Origin: Brevibacterium ravenspurgense
GTDB taxonomy: Bacteria; Actinomycetota; Actinomycetes; Actinomycetales; Brevibacteriaceae
NCBI RefSeq assembly: GCF_001584615.1
Contig: NZ_LQQC01000010.1
Coordinates: forward strand, 372,001-436,000
Direction of reading: 5' to 3'
DNA length: 64,000 bases
Part shown: one piece after another, positions 1 to 8,109 of the stretch
How positions within the stretch are numbered: position 1 is the first letter of the stretch
How the letters are laid out: each line of letters begins with the position of its first letter
Notes under the pieces: generated by a model
Database searches by the model: none
Seen by the model: only the letters and a program-made list of their open reading frames with translations
What the model was told of the DNA's origin: nothing
Translations under genes and position numbers: made by a program

Positions 1-999
1 AACGGCGGCCTGCAGGCCATCTGGCCAACGCTGCAGGTCAGCAACGCGGCCTCGGGAATCCGAAATCAGCTTGATGCTGCCGTCAACAACGAGGTAGTCG
101 ACATCCCGGTGGACAACGGCCAGTGCGTACAGGGCGAGGTTGACCGCGGCCAGCGTTTCCGCATCGTCACCGTATAGGTCCACGCCAAGGGCTTCTTCGA
201 CGGCGTCGATGCCGGCTTCCGTCAGGGACACAGCGGTGCGATCGTGAGACAGTTCGTAGTGCTTGCCGGCCTCCAGCCCGGCAACAAGGCGCGTGATCTC
301 GGCATCGACCTGCTCGACGCTTGCGGTGCCGGCCAAAACCAGCGGGACCCTCGCCTCGTCAATGAGAACCGAGTCGGCCTCGTCGACGATCACGACATCA
401 CGCTGGGCAATGCGGGGCTTCTGGCCCTGAGTGAGGAAACGGTCGCGCAGAGTGTCAAAGCCGACTTCCTGCACCGAGGCGTACACGACTTCCTGCGTGT
501 AGGACTTTCGGCGAGACTCTTCCGAATCAGATTCGCCCACCGATGCTGCGGTCACACCCAGCAGGTCGAACAGGGGACGCATCCACTCGACGTCACGGGC
601 GGCCAGGTAGTCGTTGACGCTCACCACGTGAACGGTGCGGCCCTGAAGCGCGTAGCCGGCTGCAGCCATCGCGCCGACAAGGGTCTTGCCTTCACCCGTG
701 AGCATCTGCACGACCATGCCGTCGAGCAAGCCGATGAGGCCTTTCAGCTGTGTGAAGTAGGGCCGTTCGCCCAGCGCCCGGTCAGCAGCTTCTCGCACAA
801 GCGCCGCGTAGCGGGTGAGTGATTCGCGGCGGTCCTCCAGGGTGAACAGCTTCGCTGCGGTTTCTGCCAGTTCTTCATCCGGCAGATCCGCGTACTCATC
901 GCCGTAGCGATCGAGGTCGTTCTGGGCTTTTGCGAACCAGCCGACGCGTTTGTCTGCCTGCGCTCCGGGGCGGCCCAGCAGTCGGTCGAAAAAGCCCAT
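1..999 (-). CDS. secA2: Accessory preprotein translocase ATPase SecA2 (N-terminal part, runs off the window)
   Basis: Motor ATPase of the accessory Sec export route, acting at the cytoplasmic face of the membrane with SecYEG. The 333 codons visible start at an ATG (MGFFDRLLGRPG) and contain a Walker A variant MLTGEGKT and the DEAD-type Walker B stretch VIVDEADSVLIDEARVPLVL. The last of these is closer to actinobacterial SecA2 than to housekeeping SecA1, and the N-terminus is SecA2-like. The C-terminus lies left of position 1. The fused nuclease gene ends 17 bases upstream on the same strand, so co-transcription is possible. Assignment to SecA2 rather than SecA1 is from remembered family features, without an alignment. 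Confidence 0.9.
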   Translation of the reverse strand, partial: MGFFDRLLGRPGAQADKRVGWFAKAQNDLDRYGDEYADLPDEELAETAAKLFTLEDRRESLTRYAALVREAADRALGERPYFTQLKGLIGLLDGMVVQMLTGEGKTLVGAMAAAGYALQGRTVHVVSVNDYLAARDVEWMRPLFDLLGVTAASVGESDSEESRRKSYTQEVVYASVQEVGFDTLRDRFLTQGQKPRIAQRDVVIVDEADSVLIDEARVPLVLAGTASVEQVDAEITRLVAGLEAGKHYELSHDRTAVSLTEAGIDAVEEALGVDLYGDDAETLAAVNLALYALAVVHRDVDYLVVDGSIKLISDSRGRVADLQRWPDGLQAAV

Positions 1000-1016
1000 A
1001 GTCGTTCCTCTCAGCT

Positions 1017-2720
1017 TTAGATTTCCAGAGGCCAATCGGGGTTTATCGTAGCGTGGCGCCCTTTGGAACGCAGAAACTCTTCTAGATCAGCTGCCTGTGC
1101 GCGCTTCCATTCGATCTGTGCTGCGTGCAGCTCTTCGCCCGATCCAGAAGCCAGCAGCTGATGTTTGTCCGCCATGGCCCACAGAATGCAGCCGGCGGCA
1201 GTCGCATCGGCCAGAGCGTCGTGGTGGTTGTCCAGCTCGACGCCCCACACGGTACACAGGTCTGCGAGCGTCCGCTTGCCCCTGCGGAAACGGTCCACTT
1301 CCCGATCAAGGACCAGGGTGTCGAAGATCGGCGGCAGAACATCGGCAACGGGTGTGGGAAGTCCCAAGCGGCGGCGTTCAGCTTCGAGCACCGTGAGGTC
1401 GTAGACGATGTTGTGTCCGACAACGCTGCCGCCGCGGCGGCGAATGTTCTCAAGGCAGGCGATCACTTCGGCAACAACGGCGGTGCGGTCTGCTCCGTGC
1501 TTACGCGCGTAGTCACTGGTGATGCCGTGCACGCTGCTCGCGGCCTCGGGAATCTCAATTCCCGGATCGGCCAGCCACGTGCGGATCTCCAGCGGCTCGA
1601 TGCCGCCTTCAACCTTGCCCAGGCGCACACAGGCGGCCGTGACGATGTGCACGGTGTGCGGGTCCAGTCCTGTGGTTTCGAGATCGAAACCCCACAGTTC
1701 GGACGTGGTCCAGGACGGGCCCGTGAAGGCGGGGAGCTGGTTCTTGCTCACCCGTCGGTCAGCAGCCGGCGAGGGGCCTGCGGGTGTCGGCGGCACCTCG
1801 CCACCCAGTGTCTTCAGAAGGCGGGCAACGGCCCGGTCTGTGCTCCACTGGGTGCCGAATGCTCGCAGTGCTTCGCGGTTCATGCGCTGCGGCACCGCCG
1901 CGGCATCCTGGGCGGCGTACAGGACGTCGAGGTCTTCTAGAACCGTCATGACCTTTTCGGCTCGGCGCACTGCGTCTTCGTTCTCTAGGAGAGCTGCAGC
2001 GCGCTTGGGGCTCAGACCGTGGTCTTTTGCTCCGCTGGCTGCCGCACGGAAGAGTTCGTCCAGGCCGCCGTAGCCGGCCAGCAGCTTTGCCGCGGTCTTT
2101 TCGCCGATACCGGGAACTCCGGGCAGACCATCGGAAGGGTCCCCGCGCAGGGCGGCCATTTCGCGGTACGGAGCCCCACCCTTAACCCCGTATTCGGTGG
2201 GTACATCCGCATATGTCAGCGGTGCCCACTGGCCCTTCGGACGGGGCCGATGCAGCTGGATTCTGCGGTCTTCGCGCAGCACTGAAATGAGGTCTCGGTC
2301 GGGGGAGACCACCACCAGTTCGTCGTCTGGACCCATCTGGGCGGCAAAGGATCCGATGATGTCATCAGCTTCGGTACCCGGAATCTCAAGAACCGGTATC
2401 CCCGCCAGTCGGAGGGCTTCGCGGATGAGGGGGATCTGCGGTTTGAGGTCGTCGGGAGTTTCCGATCCCGTCTCTTCGTCCTGTACGCGCTGAGCTTTGT
2501 ACTCCGGGACGATGGCTGTCCGAAAGGCCGGTCGCCAGTCGCCGTCCATGGCTGCGACGATCCGCGTGGAGCGAAGATCGTCAGCCAGGCCCGCAATTGT
2601 GTCCAGCAGGCCGCGCAGAGCCCCGACCGGTGTGCCGTCTGCGGCTGTGATGCTCGAGGGCAGAGCGTAAAAAGACCGGTAGTACAGGGCGGGGGTATCG
2701 AGAACGACGAGTCTGCTCAC
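1017..2720 (-). CDS. Fused 5'-3' exonuclease and DEDDh 3'-5' exonuclease (no polymerase domain)
   Basis: 567 residues from a GTG start (VSRLVVLDTPALYYRS), chosen because it is where PolA-type 5'-3' exonuclease homology begins; the frame is open much further upstream. Residues about 1-300 form the PIN/FLAP-like 5'-3' nuclease: acidic motifs EADDIIGSFA and VVVSPDRDLISVL, then the helix-hairpin-helix GLPGVPGIGEKTAAKLL. Residues about 375-545 are a DnaQ-type DEDDh domain with ExoI DLETTG, ExoII GHNIVYD and ExoIII HDALADA, so both active sites look intact. The polymerase part of Pol I is absent. Probable role is DNA repair or primer and flap processing. In many actinobacteria these domains are separate genes; the fusion is the odd point. 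Confidence 0.85.
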   Translation of the reverse strand: MSRLVVLDTPALYYRSFYALPSSITAADGTPVGALRGLLDTIAGLADDLRSTRIVAAMDGDWRPAFRTAIVPEYKAQRVQDEETGSETPDDLKPQIPLIREALRLAGIPVLEIPGTEADDIIGSFAAQMGPDDELVVVSPDRDLISVLREDRRIQLHRPRPKGQWAPLTYADVPTEYGVKGGAPYREMAALRGDPSDGLPGVPGIGEKTAAKLLAGYGGLDELFRAAASGAKDHGLSPKRAAALLENEDAVRRAEKVMTVLEDLDVLYAAQDAAAVPQRMNREALRAFGTQWSTDRAVARLLKTLGGEVPPTPAGPSPAADRRVSKNQLPAFTGPSWTTSELWGFDLETTGLDPHTVHIVTAACVRLGKVEGGIEPLEIRTWLADPGIEIPEAASSVHGITSDYARKHGADRTAVVAEVIACLENIRRRGGSVVGHNIVYDLTVLEAERRRLGLPTPVADVLPPIFDTLVLDREVDRFRRGKRTLADLCTVWGVELDNHHDALADATAAGCILWAMADKHQLLASGSGEELHAAQIEWKRAQAADLEEFLRSKGRHATINPDWPLEI

Positions 2721-2780
2721 GCGGCTCAGCCTACCCGAGCCGCCATCACACGCCGGGGGAACGTCTGCAAGAATCGCAGG

Positions 2781-3731
2781 GTGGTGAATTTCGTTCTGTA
2801 CAACGGTGATGTCTACAGCAGTGCCGACCCCTTTGCGACGGCCGCGTCTGTCAGCGGTGACGTCGTGGACTGGGTGGGCGGCGATGAGGCCGCGCAGGCG
2901 ATGGGCTCTGAGCTCATTGATCTGCACGATGATTTCGCTGCCCCGGCCATGATCACAACGGTCGACCTGCGCAGCGAAGAAGCGACCCCGCGTGATTTTC
3001 TTGCGGCTGGAATCGTGTCTGTCCACGCAATCGGCACCGACGAGCAGCTTAGGACCTTCGCAGAGCATGCTGGTCCGCTGCGCGTTGTCGGCTACAGCCT
3101 CGACGGCACGGGGGACCGACGTGCTCACGTTGGACTGCCGGACGACCGCCCTGACGCAGCCGTGTATGTCATCCTTGATGACCTCGAAGCCCTGAATAGC
3201 TATATCGGGTCTCTGGCAGACGCGGACTTCAAGCGCCACGCGGCCCTCAATGGCTGGCGCGTGTTCGCCAATGTGCAGATTCCCGAAGACTTCGCAGGCC
3301 CGCTCGGCCAGTCGCCCCTTCCGCTCACTGTGGACCCGCGCACTTTTGCCCAGCCGGTCGGTGCTTTGCTGCGCGAGGGCGCACAGGTGAGCTTCGCCTC
3401 GTCATGTGAACCGTGGGAGGCCATGCGGCAGGCGATTTTCGCCCCCGGTTCCACCGTCAGCGGTCGTGCAGCATTCAACTGCCTGACGCGCTTTGCCGAA
3501 CGTGCGCTAGGCAACTTCGGCGGGGGAGTGATCGCGCCGGGCAGCCGTGCGGACATTGCACGGTGGAAGGTTGAGAACCTGGTTGTTCAGGCTGCTGACG
3601 AACGCGTTGCGGCGTGGAGCACAGACCCGCGTTCAGGAACGCCCGGGTTGCCGGATCTGACCCCGGGCACTCCGCTTCCGGAGCTCGTGTCGCTGTGGAG
3701 CGCAGGCAAACCGGTCGTACTGGACTCCTGA
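2781..3731 (+). CDS. Degenerate amidohydrolase-family protein (metal site lost)
   Basis: 316 residues from GTG. The N-terminus (NGDVYSSADPFATA...VDWVGGDEAA) and the C-terminus (VAAWSTDPRSGTPGLPDLTPG) match actinobacterial YtcJ-like amidohydrolases as I remember them, which are usually over 500 residues. The expected metal-binding HxH after the first beta-sandwich strand is missing: the equivalent site reads PAMITTVDLR. The middle is also much shorter than normal. It is therefore probably not a metal-dependent hydrolase; it may be a pseudoenzyme or a decaying gene. The stop overlaps the next gene's ATG by one base (TGATG), so translation is likely coupled to the Ppm synthase, a gene pairing also found in other actinobacteria. 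Confidence 0.7.
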   Translation: MVNFVLYNGDVYSSADPFATAASVSGDVVDWVGGDEAAQAMGSELIDLHDDFAAPAMITTVDLRSEEATPRDFLAAGIVSVHAIGTDEQLRTFAEHAGPLRVVGYSLDGTGDRRAHVGLPDDRPDAAVYVILDDLEALNSYIGSLADADFKRHAALNGWRVFANVQIPEDFAGPLGQSPLPLTVDPRTFAQPVGALLREGAQVSFASSCEPWEAMRQAIFAPGSTVSGRAAFNCLTRFAERALGNFGGGVIAPGSRADIARWKVENLVVQAADERVAAWSTDPRSGTPGLPDLTPGTPLPELVSLWSAGKPVVLDS

Positions 3732-4459
3732 TGCACGTACTCGTCTGCATCCCCACGTACAACGAACGCGAATCGCTGCCGAACACGCTGAAGGCGATAT
3801 TCGAATACTCGCCTGATGTCGATGTTCTGGTCATTGACGACGGTTCCCCGGACGGAACAGCCGACTGGGCTGACGAGCTCGGCGATGACCGCGTGCACGT
3901 TATGCGCCGAACCGAAAAGGCAGGCCTGGGACCGGCCTATGTTGCCGGCTTCACGTGGGCGCTGGCCCACGACTACGACGTCATCTGCCAGATGGATGCC
4001 GACGGTTCTCACCGGGGCCGCGACCTGCCTCTGCTTCTCAAAGCCGTACGAGGCGGAGCTGAGTTGGCCATCGGATCTCGCTGGGTGCGCGGGGGAGAGG
4101 TGGTCCACTGGCCGCTGAACCGCAATGTGCTTTCCCGCGGAGCCAACCTGTACGCCAATGTGGCGATCGGGCTGCACGTGGCCGACGCGACTGCTGGCTT
4201 CCGCGCCTATTCGCGCAATTTGCTGCAGCGGATCGACTTGGCCGGTGTGCAGTCCCACGGCTACGGCTTCCAGATCGATATGACCGTCCGTGCCCGCCGT
4301 GCCGGGGCAAGGATTGTCGAGGTGCCCATCATCTTCGTTGAACGTGAGCTGGGAGCTTCGAAGATGTCAGGCAGCATCATCAGCGAGGCTTTCGTCAATG
4401 TTGCCCGCTGGGGTCTGCAGCGCCGCAGTCAGCAGGTGCGCAGCCTTCTGCGTCGCTGA
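3731..4459 (+). CDS. ppm1: Polyprenol monophosphomannose synthase (DPM1-like GT2)
   Basis: Transfers mannose from GDP-mannose to a polyprenyl phosphate on the cytoplasmic side of the membrane, giving the donor for protein O-mannosylation and mannolipids. 242 residues of GT-A glycosyltransferase family 2: CIPTYNERESL at the N-terminus, nucleotide-binding VIDDGSPDGT, and the QMDADGSH metal/acceptor motif, followed by GSRWVRGG. There is no transmembrane extension and no fused apolipoprotein N-acyltransferase domain as in mycobacterial Ppm1. It overlaps the degenerate amidohydrolase by one base and is followed by a strong hairpin shared with convergent rbpA. Confidence 0.92.
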   Translation: MHVLVCIPTYNERESLPNTLKAIFEYSPDVDVLVIDDGSPDGTADWADELGDDRVHVMRRTEKAGLGPAYVAGFTWALAHDYDVICQMDADGSHRGRDLPLLLKAVRGGAELAIGSRWVRGGEVVHWPLNRNVLSRGANLYANVAIGLHVADATAGFRAYSRNLLQRIDLAGVQSHGYGFQIDMTVRARRAGARIVEVPIIFVERELGASKMSGSIISEAFVNVARWGLQRRSQQVRSLLRR

Positions 4460-4533
4460 CTGAACAGAGCAAGCGGAAGCCCGGCGGCACCTCGTGAGAA
4501 GAGTACGGCCGGCGGGGGAGCAGACCAACAGAA

Positions 4534-4568
4534 GAGGGCCCGAAGCAGTATTCCTGCTTCGGGCCCTC
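4534..4568. terminator. Bidirectional hairpin between ppm1 and rbpA
   Basis: Perfect 15-bp stem (4534-4548 with 4554-4568) and a 5-base loop, between the convergent stops of ppm1 and rbpA. There is no real U tract on either side. Confidence 0.8.
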
Positions 4569-4590
4569 ACACGTTTAAGCGGGCGGGCGT

Positions 4591-4932
4591 TCAGACCTCG
4601 GGGGCCTTCTCGCCGCGGCGAATAGCCAGGCGCTCCTCCAGGATCACCTGGAGCTCTTCCATCGACCGGCGCTCCATGAGCATGTCCCAGTGAGTGCGGG
4701 CGGGCTTAGCGTCCTCTTCTTCGACTTCGGACACGCCAACGCGCATGCCGATGCCGTGAGTACCGGAATCCCACGTGTCCGGAACATCTGCGTCCGTCGA
4801 GAACGGAACTTTGAACCGGTGGCCGTCTTCGCAAACGAATTCGACAAGCTGACGAGGTGCCGGCTCGACACCGACTTCCGATTCCAGGGACCGGGAGCCA
4901 AGCTGGGTGCCCCGCAGGCTGCGTTCGCTCAT
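4591..4932 (-). CDS. rbpA: RNA polymerase-binding protein RbpA
   Basis: Actinobacteria-specific activator that binds the principal sigma factor and RNA polymerase and stabilises open complexes. 113 residues starting MSERSLRGTQLGSRS, which is the canonical RbpA N-terminus and fixes the start at 4932. The middle core is VEFVCEDGHRFKVPFSTDADVPDTW and the C-terminal sigma-interacting region is THWDMLMERRSMEELQVILEERL. Length is normal (about 110-124). Ppm1 and RbpA are neighbours in other actinobacteria too. It is divergent from the small gene at 5046. Confidence 0.96.
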   Translation of the reverse strand: MSERSLRGTQLGSRSLESEVGVEPAPRQLVEFVCEDGHRFKVPFSTDADVPDTWDSGTHGIGMRVGVSEVEEEDAKPARTHWDMLMERRSMEELQVILEERLAIRRGEKAPEV

Positions 4933-5045
4933 GTGACTGAACCTCTCACTCGGTGGGCGGGTATTCAAGCAGACAACAAGTCTAACGCCGCCGAGTATTC
5001 CCGGCACACACGACCCGTTAAGGCCAAGGTGACACAATCACATGT

Positions 5046-5465
5046 ATGAACGACGCCCCGCGCACGCACCGCGAACCGATCGAACCCGACGGCGTGTGGA
5101 CAAAAGAAGAACAGTCCAGCTTCAAACGCGCCCACATGACCTATCTGAAAGCGCGCACACGCGCTGAGCGCACGGCACAGTCGGTGTCCAAGTTCGCCGG
5201 CCAGGCGAAAACAGCAGGGGAGAGGCTCAAGAGCGCCGGATCAGCTGCAGCGCGCACAGCAAAAACAGCCGCGGGTGCAGCAGCCGTTGACGGAGGACTC
5301 ATCGACAGGGTCAGCGACAGCATTGATACGACGGTCGAACGCATAGGAAAGATGAGCGGAGCTTCAACCGACGGTGTGAAGAGCGGAATTGCCGGAGCGC
5401 GCACGAAAGCTAAGTCTGCCGCACGGCGTTTTTCCGGCACAGATCACAACGAGGACCGCGCGTAG
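5046..5465 (+). CDS. Small Ala/Lys-rich protein of unknown function
   Basis: 139 residues. I do not recognise the family. The N-terminus ([23 protein letters not shown]) is polar, followed by a long Ala/Lys/Thr-rich stretch with many short helices ([20 protein letters not shown]). There is no signal peptide or membrane segment. The composition resembles amphipathic, YtxH- or antitoxin-like helical proteins, but no motif supports a function. It starts with ATG 113 bases from the divergent rbpA start and ends 70 bases before the first RlpA-like gene. Confidence 0.65.
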   Translation: MNDAPRTHREPIEPDGVWTKEEQSSFKRAHMTYLKARTRAERTAQSVSKFAGQAKTAGERLKSAGSAAARTAKTAAGAAAVDGGLIDRVSDSIDTTVERIGKMSGASTDGVKSGIAGARTKAKSAARRFSGTDHNEDRA

Positions 5466-5475
5466 AGCTTGCTTC

Positions 5476-5511
5476 GTAACCTGTTTGTTACCTAAACTTA
5501 CCTCTCGTTAC
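5476..5511 (+). promoter_or_regulatory. GTnAC repeat array upstream of the first RlpA-like gene
   Basis: Four 5-mers on the same face of the helix: GTAAC (5476), GTTAC (5487), CTTAC (5497) and GTTAC (5507), with starts 11, 10 and 10 bases apart. The first pair is GTAAC-n6-GTTAC. A matching GTTAC-n6-GTTAC pair precedes the paralogue at 6327. OmpR-type response regulators bind direct repeats with this spacing. MtrA, which controls cell-wall hydrolases in actinobacteria, is the natural candidate; that identification is inference. Confidence 0.5.
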
Positions 5512-5528
5512 AGATTCGCAACGAGAGG
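5501..5528 (+). promoter_or_regulatory. Inverted repeat that pairs with the ribosome binding site
   Basis: CCTCTCGTT (5501-5509) and AACGAGAGG (5520-5528) form a perfect 9-bp stem with a 10-base loop. The right arm contains the GAGAGG Shine-Dalgarno sequence of the GTG at 5536. If transcribed, the hairpin would hide the ribosome binding site. Confidence 0.4.
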
Positions 5529-5535
5529 TGACACT

Positions 5536-6213
5536 GTGCCGAAGGCTTCGAAGATCCTGCGCGCATCCGACATTCTGCGCGCCAGCCGCCGACGTCCGGT
5601 TCTTGCAGCCATCGCGGTTCCAACTGCCGCAGCAGCTGCGATTACGGCTGCCGGTTTCGCCGCCGCTCCCGGAGCTGCAGAAGAACCTCAGGCCTTCGAG
5701 AGCAAGGCAGCGCCCGAAGCAACGACAGACGACACTGCCGACAAGCAGCGGAAGGACGCCCAGGCAAAGGCCGAAAAGGAACAGAAGAAGGCTTCCGGTT
5801 CCATGACCCTGCCCGCACCCGAAAAGTCCGAATCGGACGCGGGGGAGAAGGCCAACAGCTCCTCTGACAAGAGCGGATCAAGCAAGAGCGCGTCCAGCAA
5901 GTCTGAACCAAAGGCCAACACCAAGGCATCCGGATCGGGTGGCACGTGCAAGGCCTCGTACTACTGGCAGGATCAGATGACCGCCACCGGTGAGCGTTTC
6001 AACACAAACGACCTCACTGCCGCGCACAAGTCACTGCCGTTCAACAGCCGCGTAAAGGTGACGAACAAGGCAAACGGCAAGTCCGTCACGGTTCGCATCA
6101 ATGACCGCGGACCGTACGTTGCAGGCCGTTGCCTCGACCTTTCGACCGCGGCAATGAAGGCTGTTGGCGGAACAGGAGCCGGCGTCATCACTGTTTCCTA
6201 CCAGGTGCTGTAA
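5536..6213 (+). CDS. RlpA-like double-psi beta-barrel protein, membrane-anchored (paralogue 1)
   Basis: 225 residues from GTG 5536, preceded by GAGAGG at 7-base spacing; the frame is open upstream but that part lacks homology. A hydrophobic export or anchor segment ([20 protein letters not shown]) lies at residues about 20-40. A low-complexity Ala/Lys/Ser/Glu linker runs to about 130, then a C-terminal RlpA-type DPBB domain: [52 protein letters not shown]. RlpA homologues bind or cleave peptidoglycan glycan strands; activity here is unproven. Two Cys in the domain could form a disulphide outside the membrane. It is a tandem paralogue of the gene at 6327. Confidence 0.85.
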   Translation: MPKASKILRASDILRASRRRPVLAAIAVPTAAAAAITAAGFAAAPGAAEEPQAFESKAAPEATTDDTADKQRKDAQAKAEKEQKKASGSMTLPAPEKSESDAGEKANSSSDKSGSSKSASSKSEPKANTKASGSGGTCKASYYWQDQMTATGERFNTNDLTAAHKSLPFNSRVKVTNKANGKSVTVRINDRGPYVAGRCLDLSTAAMKAVGGTGAGVITVSYQVL

Positions 6214-6253
6214 ACCGCCCTTTCGGGAACGTGCTCAAACACACCCCAGCTCC

Positions 6254-6269
6254 GTTACCTTTCCGTTAC
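6254..6269 (+). promoter_or_regulatory. GTTAC-n6-GTTAC pair upstream of the second RlpA-like gene
   Basis: GTTAC at 6254 and 6265, 11 bases apart, with a possible -10 (TATAGC, 6277-6282) just downstream. It has the same spacing as the first pair of the array at 5476, which suggests a shared regulator for both paralogues. Confidence 0.45.
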
Positions 6270-6326
6270 GAATTGATATAGCATTGCGTTATCGTTCCGA
6301 AACTTTCATCTGCGATTGGAAGATCT

Positions 6327-7127
6327 GTGAGCAAACACCGCGCTGAAGGCACCAAGGCCTCCGGAAGCATTTTTGACCTCTTTCGCCGTTCGTCCAAGCG
6401 TGGGCGCTACGGGAGCGAACCGAAGTCTGCCGCTGGAGTTCTCGCCTCTGCAGGCCGCCGCCCGGTCCTGGCAGCAATTGCCGTACCGACCGCAGCTGCG
6501 GCAAGCATCGTTGCAGCCGGCTTCGCTGTAACGCCAAGCGCAGAAGACGAACAGACCCAGTTCACCCAGAATGCGGCTCCGGCAGCAGACGCACCCGACA
6601 CCTCGGCTGCCGAAAAGGCTGCCAAGGACGCCGAAAAGCAGCAGAAAGACAGCGCGCGTTCTCTGTCCGTCAAGGAAGAAGAGCCGGCTGAAGACACCCA
6701 GTCGGGCAGTGCAGGCAGCTCGAACTCCGCGGGCAGCTCCGGCAAGTCCGGCAGTACCTCCAAGAAGAGCGGCAACAAGGCCGGCTCAGGTGCCGCTGCC
6801 AGCGACAGCGGCAAGCCGAAGAACACAAAGGCATCGGGCAAGGCCGGTTCGTGCCCAGCTTCGACCTACGGCCAGGGTGACGGCTTCCACGGCAGGAAGA
6901 CCGCCAACGGCGAACGGTTCAATCGCAACGCAATGACCGCAGCACACAAAACGCTGCCGTTCAACAGTCGCGTCAAGGTCACGAATACAAGCAACGGAAA
7001 GTCTGTCACCGTCCGCATCAATGACCGCGGACCGTACCACGGCAATCGCTGCCTGGACCTTTCCACCGCCGCAATGAACCAGATCGGCGGCGACGGAGTT
7101 GCTACCGTCAAGTGGCAGGTTCTCTGA
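6327..7127 (+). CDS. RlpA-like double-psi beta-barrel protein, membrane-anchored (paralogue 2)
   Basis: 266 residues from GTG 6327 (GGAAG at 6318-6322). Same plan as its neighbour: a basic cytoplasmic N-terminus, a hydrophobic segment [22 protein letters not shown] at about 44-65, a long Ser/Gly/Lys/Glu linker to about 170, then the RlpA DPBB domain ([56 protein letters not shown]). The two DPBB domains are clearly paralogous, while the linkers have diverged in length and sequence. Likely cell-wall associated. A hairpin follows directly. Confidence 0.86.
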   Translation: MSKHRAEGTKASGSIFDLFRRSSKRGRYGSEPKSAAGVLASAGRRPVLAAIAVPTAAAASIVAAGFAVTPSAEDEQTQFTQNAAPAADAPDTSAAEKAAKDAEKQQKDSARSLSVKEEEPAEDTQSGSAGSSNSAGSSGKSGSTSKKSGNKAGSGAAASDSGKPKNTKASGKAGSCPASTYGQGDGFHGRKTANGERFNRNAMTAAHKTLPFNSRVKVTNTSNGKSVTVRINDRGPYHGNRCLDLSTAAMNQIGGDGVATVKWQVL

Positions 7128-7134
7128 CATAACG

Positions 7135-7176
7135 CATACAGAAAGCGGCGCAGCGCAGTGCGCCGCTTTCTGTATG
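7135..7176 (+). terminator. Long hairpin after the second RlpA-like gene
   Basis: Perfect 18-bp stem (7135-7152 with 7159-7176) and a 6-base loop, beginning 8 bases after the stop codon. It has a GC-rich core and no U tract. Confidence 0.8.
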
Positions 7177-7338
7177 TCACGACAGGCTAAGCGCAGTGCG
7201 CCGTGTCCCGCACAGCAAGCAGACAATCCGGTCTGAGCTCAGAGACTTCGCCAGCGAAACAGTCCTGTGACGCCACCTTTGCCATAAGCGCCGATAATAT
7301 ACATTATGTTAAGTAAAGATTGAGAGGCCGCTTCCCCG

Positions 7339-8103
7339 ATGTCGACGACAGTCATCACCGTGCTTCTCGCAGGCTCTCTGGCAGCCGGGTGGATTGATGC
7401 CGTTGTCGGCGGCGGCGGACTCATTCTGCTGCCGCTCATCATGATCATGGCGCCGGGGCTGACGAACGCTCAGGCACTTGGCACCAATAAGTTCGCCGCG
7501 GTCTTCGGCACGACGAGTGCCGCGATTACGCTGGCTCGCCGCATTCCAACCGCTCTCGGCGCTCTGCGCTGGGCTCCCCTCGCTCTGGTTGGCGCAGCCA
7601 TCGGCGCTTTCATCGCCGCAAGCGTTGATCAGCACATCATGAGGCCGATTATCATCGTCGTCCTCGTTGCTGTCGGATTCTTCGTTCTGCTGCGTCCATC
7701 CTTTGGCCGTGACAGCGAACCACGCATTATGTCAAAGCGCTCGTGGACAGCAGGTGCAGCGATCATTCTGGCCATCGGCATCTACGACGGCGCATTCGGG
7801 CCCGGCACCGGCCTGTTCTTCATCATGTCTCTCACGGCGCTCATGCGCGGAGATTTTATGACAAGTGCAGCCTGGGCGAAGGTCCTCAACGTCGCTACCA
7901 ATCTCGGCGCGCTCATTGTGTTCGGGCTGCGCGGTGATGTCCTGTGGCTGCTGGGCCTGGGCCTCGCCGTAACGAACATCATCGGCGCCCGCATTGGCGC
8001 GCGCATGGTGCTCGGTCGCGGCGCCGGCTTCGTCCGCATCGTGATTCTCTGCGTTGTCGTCATCCTGGCGGGCAAACTCACCTACGACCAGTTCTTCGCC
8101 TGA
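7339..8103 (+). CDS. TSUP (TauE/SafE) family membrane transporter
   Basis: 254 residues, almost entirely hydrophobic with about eight predicted membrane helices. The family signature GWIDAVVGGGGLILLPLIM near the N-terminus and the internal second half-repeat (IGIYDGAFGPGTGLFFIMSLTAL) are typical of TSUP proteins, which move sulfite, sulfonates or other organic anions. The substrate cannot be told from sequence, and no sulfur-metabolism gene lies nearby. The start is ATG 7339, with GAGAGG at 7321-7326 rather far away. An AT-rich stretch (7290-7320) is the likely promoter. After its stop begins decayed DNA. Confidence 0.85.
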   Translation: MSTTVITVLLAGSLAAGWIDAVVGGGGLILLPLIMIMAPGLTNAQALGTNKFAAVFGTTSAAITLARRIPTALGALRWAPLALVGAAIGAFIAASVDQHIMRPIIIVVLVAVGFFVLLRPSFGRDSEPRIMSKRSWTAGAAIILAIGIYDGAFGPGTGLFFIMSLTALMRGDFMTSAAWAKVLNVATNLGALIVFGLRGDVLWLLGLGLAVTNIIGARIGARMVLGRGAGFVRIVILCVVVILAGKLTYDQFFA

Positions 8104-8109
8104 GCCGCT

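Noticed and set aside
5466-5535. A c-di-AMP (ydaO-type) riboswitch before the RlpA-like gene
   Set aside because: The gap is only 70 bases, too short for that riboswitch class, and none of its conserved core was seen.
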